Assembly: GCF_042654605.1 (NCBI RefSeq)
Contig: NZ_JBHSGT010000027.1
Span: 1-8,408 of the forward strand
Direction of reading: 5' to 3'
From: Enterococcus_I eurekensis
Lineage (GTDB): Bacteria; Bacillota; Bacilli; Lactobacillales; Enterococcaceae
DNA length: 8,408 nucleotides
Made by a program: the position numbers and the translations under genes. The notes beneath the pieces are model-generated. The model was given only the letters and a program-made list of their open reading frames with translations. It made no database searches and had not been told where the DNA came from. Below are positions 5,407 through 8,408 of this stretch, in pieces. Position 1 is the stretch's first letter. Each line of letters opens with the position of its first letter.

Positions 5407-6042
5407 GGTTTTTAAAGATCTTCGCCCCATAAAAACAAACAAGAAGAAAATCAATTCAATTAGGATAAAAAACAAAATAAAACAATACATGAAAAATTGT
5501 TCAGGTAAGACGTTAATAATCGGATCGGTAACTGGATTAAAAATCCAATCATCATTACTAAAAAACAATTGATGAAATAACACAAAAAATGTATTAAAAC
5601 CGACAGCCATAACGAAAGCTAGTCCGACTGGTACAAACATTCCCCATTGAAAAGGACGAACAAGACGCCACATTTTTTGTCGATTCCATAAGTAATAAAT
5701 AAAGTAAACACTTGGAATCAAGGTCACGATTAGGACTCCGTAATTCAAAAGAAATAAATCTTTCACATCGTAAAAATGCCCCAGTCCTGCTTCAGACATT
5801 GGGAAATTAGGTAGTTTTAATTCCGTCACCCACGGTTTATTTAAAAAATCTAATAACAAACGATAGTTTTCTAATAACATTTCTTTGGTTAAACCAGAGA
5901 TTGTTTCTAAATCAAAACGAGTAATGCTCCAACGAAACAAAGGCACAAAATTAATTGTTGCGGTAATTGCTAAACTGATACTCGTTAGAAACAAACTGAA
6001 AAAACCAAAAAATTCAATAACTCTTGTCTTTTTCACACTCAT
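5386..6042 (-). CDS. lit: Lipoprotein intramolecular transacylase Lit (TIGR01906/DUF1461 membrane protein)
   Basis: The Lit family moves the sn-2 acyl chain of a diacylglyceryl lipoprotein onto the N-terminal cysteine amine. This gives the lyso form, which is poorly sensed by TLR2. The protein is 218 residues with four likely membrane helices (about 10-32, 96-119, 133-158 and 182-206) and one long extracellular loop (33-95). Two histidines expected of the family are visible: H89 in GLGHFYDVKDL of the loop, and H157 in FHQLFFSNDDWIF after the third helix. The C terminus is basic (RRSLKTKKRATK), as expected for a cytosolic tail. I chose ATG 6042, which begins one base after the yutF stop codon (TAA-T-ATG). 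An in-frame start further upstream, at 6075, would overlap yutF. No strong ribosome site is seen, which fits translational coupling to yutF. I assign the family by motif recall, not by search. Confidence 0.85.
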   Translation of the reverse strand: MSVKKTRVIEFFGFFSLFLTSISLAITATINFVPLFRWSITRFDLETISGLTKEMLLENYRLLLDFLNKPWVTELKLPNFPMSEAGLGHFYDVKDLFLLNYGVLIVTLIPSVYFIYYLWNRQKMWRLVRPFQWGMFVPVGLAFVMAVGFNTFFVLFHQLFFSNDDWIFNPVTDPIINVLPEQFFMYCFILFFILIELIFFLFVFMGRRSLKTKKRATK

Positions 6043-6043
6043 A

Positions 6044-6808
6044 TTAAAACACCCATTCGTCAAGGCTATCGACAATATAAGTCGGTTTTACCGGTAAATG
6101 CGGCACAGCCTCTTTTGATGTAAAACCTGATAAAACGAGTAAGGAATCAAGCCCATTGCGAATCCCTGATTGAATATCTGTCTCGTAGTTGTCACCAACC
6201 ATCAAAACTTCTTCTTTTGTTAAAGAAATTTGCTCCAAAGCTTTTTCCATAATAATCGCTTCTGGCTTGCCAATATAAACGGCTCGTTGCTGTGTTGCCG
6301 ATTCTAATAAAGCAATTAGTGAACCTGCGCCCGGAATCAAGCCCCGTTCAGTAGGAATATTCTTATCTGGATTCGTACCAATAAACAAAGCGCCTTGGCG
6401 AATAGCTAGTGTTGCAGTCGTTAATTTTTCATATGTCACTTCAGAATCGAGCCCAACAACCACATAATCCGGATCTTTTTCATTCCAAGTAAAACCTGCT
6501 TGTAAGATTAACTGAATTAAACCAGCTTCTCCAACGGCATAAAAAGAAGTGCCTCGGTTCATATCACGCATGTAATCGATTGTGGCTAACGTTGCTGTGT
6601 AAACTTCTTGCGGTTCTACTCGAATTTCAAACTCCTCTTTCAGACGTTGCGCAACATGTTCGGGTGTTTTCGTTGTATTATTCGTAACAAATAAAAAAGG
6701 GATGTCCTTTTTTTGTAAGCTTTCAACAAAGCGTTTCCCCGCAGGGATGATTTCTTTTCCACGATAAATCGTACCATCTAAATCAACTAAGTAACCGTTA
6801 TATCTCAT
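6044..6808 (-). CDS. yutF: HAD-IIA family sugar-phosphatase-like hydrolase, YutF (TIGR01457)
   Basis: This is a haloacid-dehalogenase superfamily phosphatase of 254 residues with all catalytic motifs intact. Motif I is DLDGTIYRG (D9 nucleophile, D11 acid/base). Motif II is VTNNTTK (41-47). The motif III lysine is in YIGKPEA (K181). Motif IV is MVGDNYETDIQSG (203-215, D206 and D211 for Mg2+). A class IIA cap lies between motifs II and III. The true substrate is unknown; relatives act on nucleoside monophosphates, p-nitrophenyl phosphate or sugar phosphates. Its ATG overlaps the yutD stop as ATGA (6805-6808), and its stop lies one base before lit, so the three genes form one coupled operon. Confidence 0.92.
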   Translation of the reverse strand: MRYNGYLVDLDGTIYRGKEIIPAGKRFVESLQKKDIPFLFVTNNTTKTPEHVAQRLKEEFEIRVEPQEVYTATLATIDYMRDMNRGTSFYAVGEAGLIQLILQAGFTWNEKDPDYVVVGLDSEVTYEKLTTATLAIRQGALFIGTNPDKNIPTERGLIPGAGSLIALLESATQQRAVYIGKPEAIIMEKALEQISLTKEEVLMVGDNYETDIQSGIRNGLDSLLVLSGFTSKEAVPHLPVKPTYIVDSLDEWVF

Positions 6809-7425
6809 ACGTCTTCTCTTTTCCGAATCGTAAAGCCTTTCCCTGATTCCTTTTTATTGCCACTTGCTTCTGGCTTCTCTTTCGTTGCCCGTACTTGTGA
6901 TTTTTGTTTCACTTTTGGTTTTGGTTTTGGCTTTGTACGAGACTTTTGAACCGCTTCTTTTTTCTCTTCGATATGCGCTTGGCCTGTGACTTGTTTTGTT
7001 TTACGGCGACGTTGGCTTGTTTTTTCACGCTTGCCACCAATTCTTTGAATCACAAAATACGCACAACCAAAATTACAGTATTCATATAGATAGTCTTCTA
7101 AAGTATCAATCCGTTGTTCTGGTGTTGCCTTTTTATTATCGACTTCAAAAAATCCACGTAGTCGTAACTGTTCGTAACCCCAGTCACCAACAATATAATC
7201 GTAGCGTGCGAGTACCTCACTAAAGCGCTCACCAATTTTTTCAACTTGGAAGCCTTCTCGATAATCCACTACTACTTTATATTGGCGATTGCCAATCATT
7301 AATTCTGTTTCGTTAAGCATCACAGCCAATTCCCCTTTTTTGGGAGCTTTTTCGGTTGGCTCTTCAATAATCTCTTCTAAGACGCTTGTTAGCTTATCTG
7401 TTAAATTTTTATTTTCATCGCTCAT
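6805..7425 (-). CDS. yutD: YutD family protein with long basic C-terminal tail
   Basis: This 206-residue protein has an acidic N terminus (1-30, DENKNLTDKLTSVLEEIIEEPTE). A YutD domain follows at about 40-132 (MIGNRQYKVVVDYREGF, RYDYIVGDWGYEQLRLRGFF, EDYLYEYCNFGCAYFVIQRI). The tail of about 70 residues is rich in Lys, Arg and Gln, including a KPKPKPK run (165-171). B. subtilis YutD is only about 100 residues, so both ends are extensions. The function is unknown to me; the basic tail suggests contact with nucleic acid or membrane phosphate. Start ATG 7425 has AGGCGGTG (7431-7438) upstream. The in-frame ATG at 7455 lies within the promoter region and lacks a ribosome site. It heads the operon yutD-yutF-lit. 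Confidence 0.88.
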   Translation of the reverse strand: MSDENKNLTDKLTSVLEEIIEEPTEKAPKKGELAVMLNETELMIGNRQYKVVVDYREGFQVEKIGERFSEVLARYDYIVGDWGYEQLRLRGFFEVDNKKATPEQRIDTLEDYLYEYCNFGCAYFVIQRIGGKREKTSQRRRKTKQVTGQAHIEEKKEAVQKSRTKPKPKPKVKQKSQVRATKEKPEASGNKKESGKGFTIRKREDV

Positions 7426-7446
7426 TTTTTCACCGCCTGTTTTTTT

Positions 7447-7482
7447 ATTATACATTGTTTCAGATGGCTTTGGTAGCTACCA
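7447..7482 (-). promoter_or_regulatory. Promoter of yutD-yutF-lit with a 12-bp palindrome at the -35 region
   Basis: A perfect -10 TATAAT lies on the minus strand at 7447-7452. The position 17 bp upstream (7470-7475, TACCAA) is a poor -35. It overlaps a perfect 12-bp palindrome, TGGTAGCTACCA (7471-7482), which could be an operator. The -10 lies between the yunD stop and the yutD ribosome site, so the operon can start independently of yunD. Confidence 0.5.
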
Positions 7483-7497
7483 TTAACTGAATTGACA

Positions 7498-8342
7498 CTA
7501 GTCTTGATTTTTTAAATGCGTTCCCAATACGGTCCGAATAAATTCGGGGAATAAAAACTCAATCTTTCCCGCAATTTCAATTGTTGGGAAGAAAGGAATA
7601 AACATCCAATGATCGACCGTTGTAAAGGTATACTCCCGGTTGGGATCAATCCCTTCGCCTAACCATAAAACTTGGGCATTCGTTTTGTCATAAGTAAAAC
7701 CAGAATACACAATCTCACCAAATATTTTCCCACGAAAACCCATCCCGACAATCGGAAATCTTCGTAAGAAACCGCGGTTTTTCTCGACCTCAAGAACAAA
7801 ACGAATAAAATCCACTCCCTTTAAAGTCACACGGATTAAATGCATCGGATGTGGTAAAATTTGATGCAAATCATTTTGATCAATACGTCCTTTAACCAAT
7901 GGATTTAAAAAGAGACCGGTATTAATAATCGCCGCTGTCGTCTGACCTCTGACTTTCATCGCTCTTAACGTATCGGAAGTTAGTGAGCGTTCATTAGGCA
8001 CATAGATTGGCAAATCTTCTTCTAATCTTGTCACTTCTAACGCTTTTAAACGGTTTTGGCCTTCAAGTATGTAACTTTCAATCTCCGCTTGGTCTTCTGG
8101 ATAAGATATCATCTCTTCGGTCGCAAAAGTATAGGCTTTTTTATCTATAATGACGCGACTTCCATCTAATGTTAAAACGATTTCGCCAACATATTGACCA
8201 AATTTCCCCGCTGCAGCAATGAGTGTGTCATTTACTTTTTTCCCATCAACAAATAAATGATGTGTATGCGAACCAATAATGACATCGATGCTTGGAATTT
8301 CTTCGGCTATCCGAAAATCATCTTCAATACCGAGGTGGCTTA
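7498..8342 (-). pseudogene. yunD: YunD-type bifunctional metallophosphatase / 5'-nucleotidase, 3' fragment
   Basis: About 280 residues remain of a protein that is normally around 450-470 residues. The fragment opens with SHLGIEDDFRIAEEIPSIDVIIGSHTHHLF, the last metal-binding motif of the calcineurin-like phosphoesterase domain (GSHTHH). It then runs through the linker into a 5'-nucleotidase C-terminal domain (GQTTAAIINTGLFLNPLVKGRIDQNDLHQILPHPMHLIRVTLKGVDF). The N-terminal metal-binding motifs (D-x-H and GNHE) are not in the window. Upstream of SHLG the sequence stops looking like YunD and becomes a mobile-element end (8343-8408), although the frame stays open through it. The gene is therefore probably interrupted. 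The missing 5' part may lie beyond the element. If no element exists and the upstream residues are simply divergent, it would be a partial intact gene. Confidence 0.75.
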
Positions 8343-8408
8343 TTGAACCTCTCATGACTGAAGTCACGAGATTCTTAGGAACAGAACATACTTGCAAGCG
8401 TATTTCTT
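8343..8408 (-). mobile_element. Right end of an IS200/IS605-type (TnpB) element, partial
   Basis: On the minus strand, GAATCTCGTGACT (8362-8374) and AGTCATGAGAGGTTC (8345-8359) form an imperfect hairpin around a TC loop, with a GG bulge, and TTCAA closes it at 8343-8347. Imperfect subterminal hairpins with a GACTTCAGTC centre, followed by GGTTCAA, are characteristic of IS200/IS605 right ends and of the 3' end of their omega RNAs. By family layout, tnpB would lie to the right with its C terminus ending here. Two of the three minus-strand frames close just before or in the hairpin (TAA at 8376-8378, TGA at 8364-8366). The exact boundary (8343) rests on the common TCAA right cleavage site and is inferred. 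Confidence 0.65.

Noticed and set aside
5390..5572. Plus-strand 60-residue frame after pgpA
   Set aside because: It is antisense to the lit C terminus, begins inside the terminator and has no ribosome site.
5885..6097. Plus-strand frame antisense to lit and yutF
   Set aside because: It is the opposite strand of two clearly coding genes, lacks a ribosome site and has an unusual composition.
6904..7486. Plus-strand frames antisense to yutD, including Phe/Trp-rich ones that could look like membrane peptides
   Set aside because: The Phe/Trp/Leu richness is the complement of the Lys/Pro-rich YutD tail; there are no start signals.
8398..8408. A separate TnpB coding feature at the right edge
   Set aside because: Only a few codons are present and I cannot tell which minus-strand frame would be TnpB; it is covered under the mobile element.

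Overview
The window comes from a low-GC Gram-positive bacterium, most likely of the Enterococcaceae (Enterococcus or a close relative). The grounds are the 16S rRNA 5' end at the left edge, the gene families (YumC-type ferredoxin reductase, YuzB, PgpA/YutG, YutD, YutF, Lit, CvfD), strong AGGAGG ribosome sites and A+T-rich intergenic DNA. The V1 loop of the 16S gene is visible, but I cannot name a species from it.

Layout. (1) 1-159 holds the 5' end of a 16S rRNA gene on the minus strand, reading out of the left edge. (2) 160-600 is its control region: leader hairpins, a boxA-like element, two near-duplicate strong promoters about 100 bp apart, and a possible third. (3) 601-1486 holds two minus-strand genes, a Nudix-like protein with a degenerate catalytic box and the S1-domain regulator CvfD/YugI, followed by a terminator that insulates the rRNA promoters. 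(4) 1487-2749 is a divergent MalY/PatB-type PLP enzyme. (5) 2805-4489 is a divergent pair: a cyclophilin with a TTG start, and a YumC-type ferredoxin-NADP reductase. (6) 4527-5365 is another divergent pair, Cys-rich YuzB and phosphatidylglycerophosphatase A. (7) 5386-7425 is a tightly coupled minus-strand operon, yutD - yutF (HAD phosphatase) - lit. (8) 7498-8342 is the 3' part of a yunD-type metallophosphatase/5'-nucleotidase gene whose 5' part is cut off by what looks like the right end of an IS200/IS605 (TnpB-type) element running out of the right edge.

Functionally this is mostly core chromosome. pgpA (phosphatidylglycerol synthesis) and lit (lipoprotein lyso-form conversion) concern the envelope. 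yumC and probably yuzB concern ferredoxin/Fe-S redox chemistry. cvfD is a translation/RNA regulator next to an rRNA operon. Convergent gene pairs are separated by compact bidirectional terminators, and divergent pairs share overlapping promoters. The accessory signal is the IS200/IS605-like end inside yunD, which makes a chimeric reading frame and predicts a TnpB guide that matches the yunD flank. The yutD-yutF-lit operon has its own -10 box downstream of the broken gene, so it is probably still expressed.
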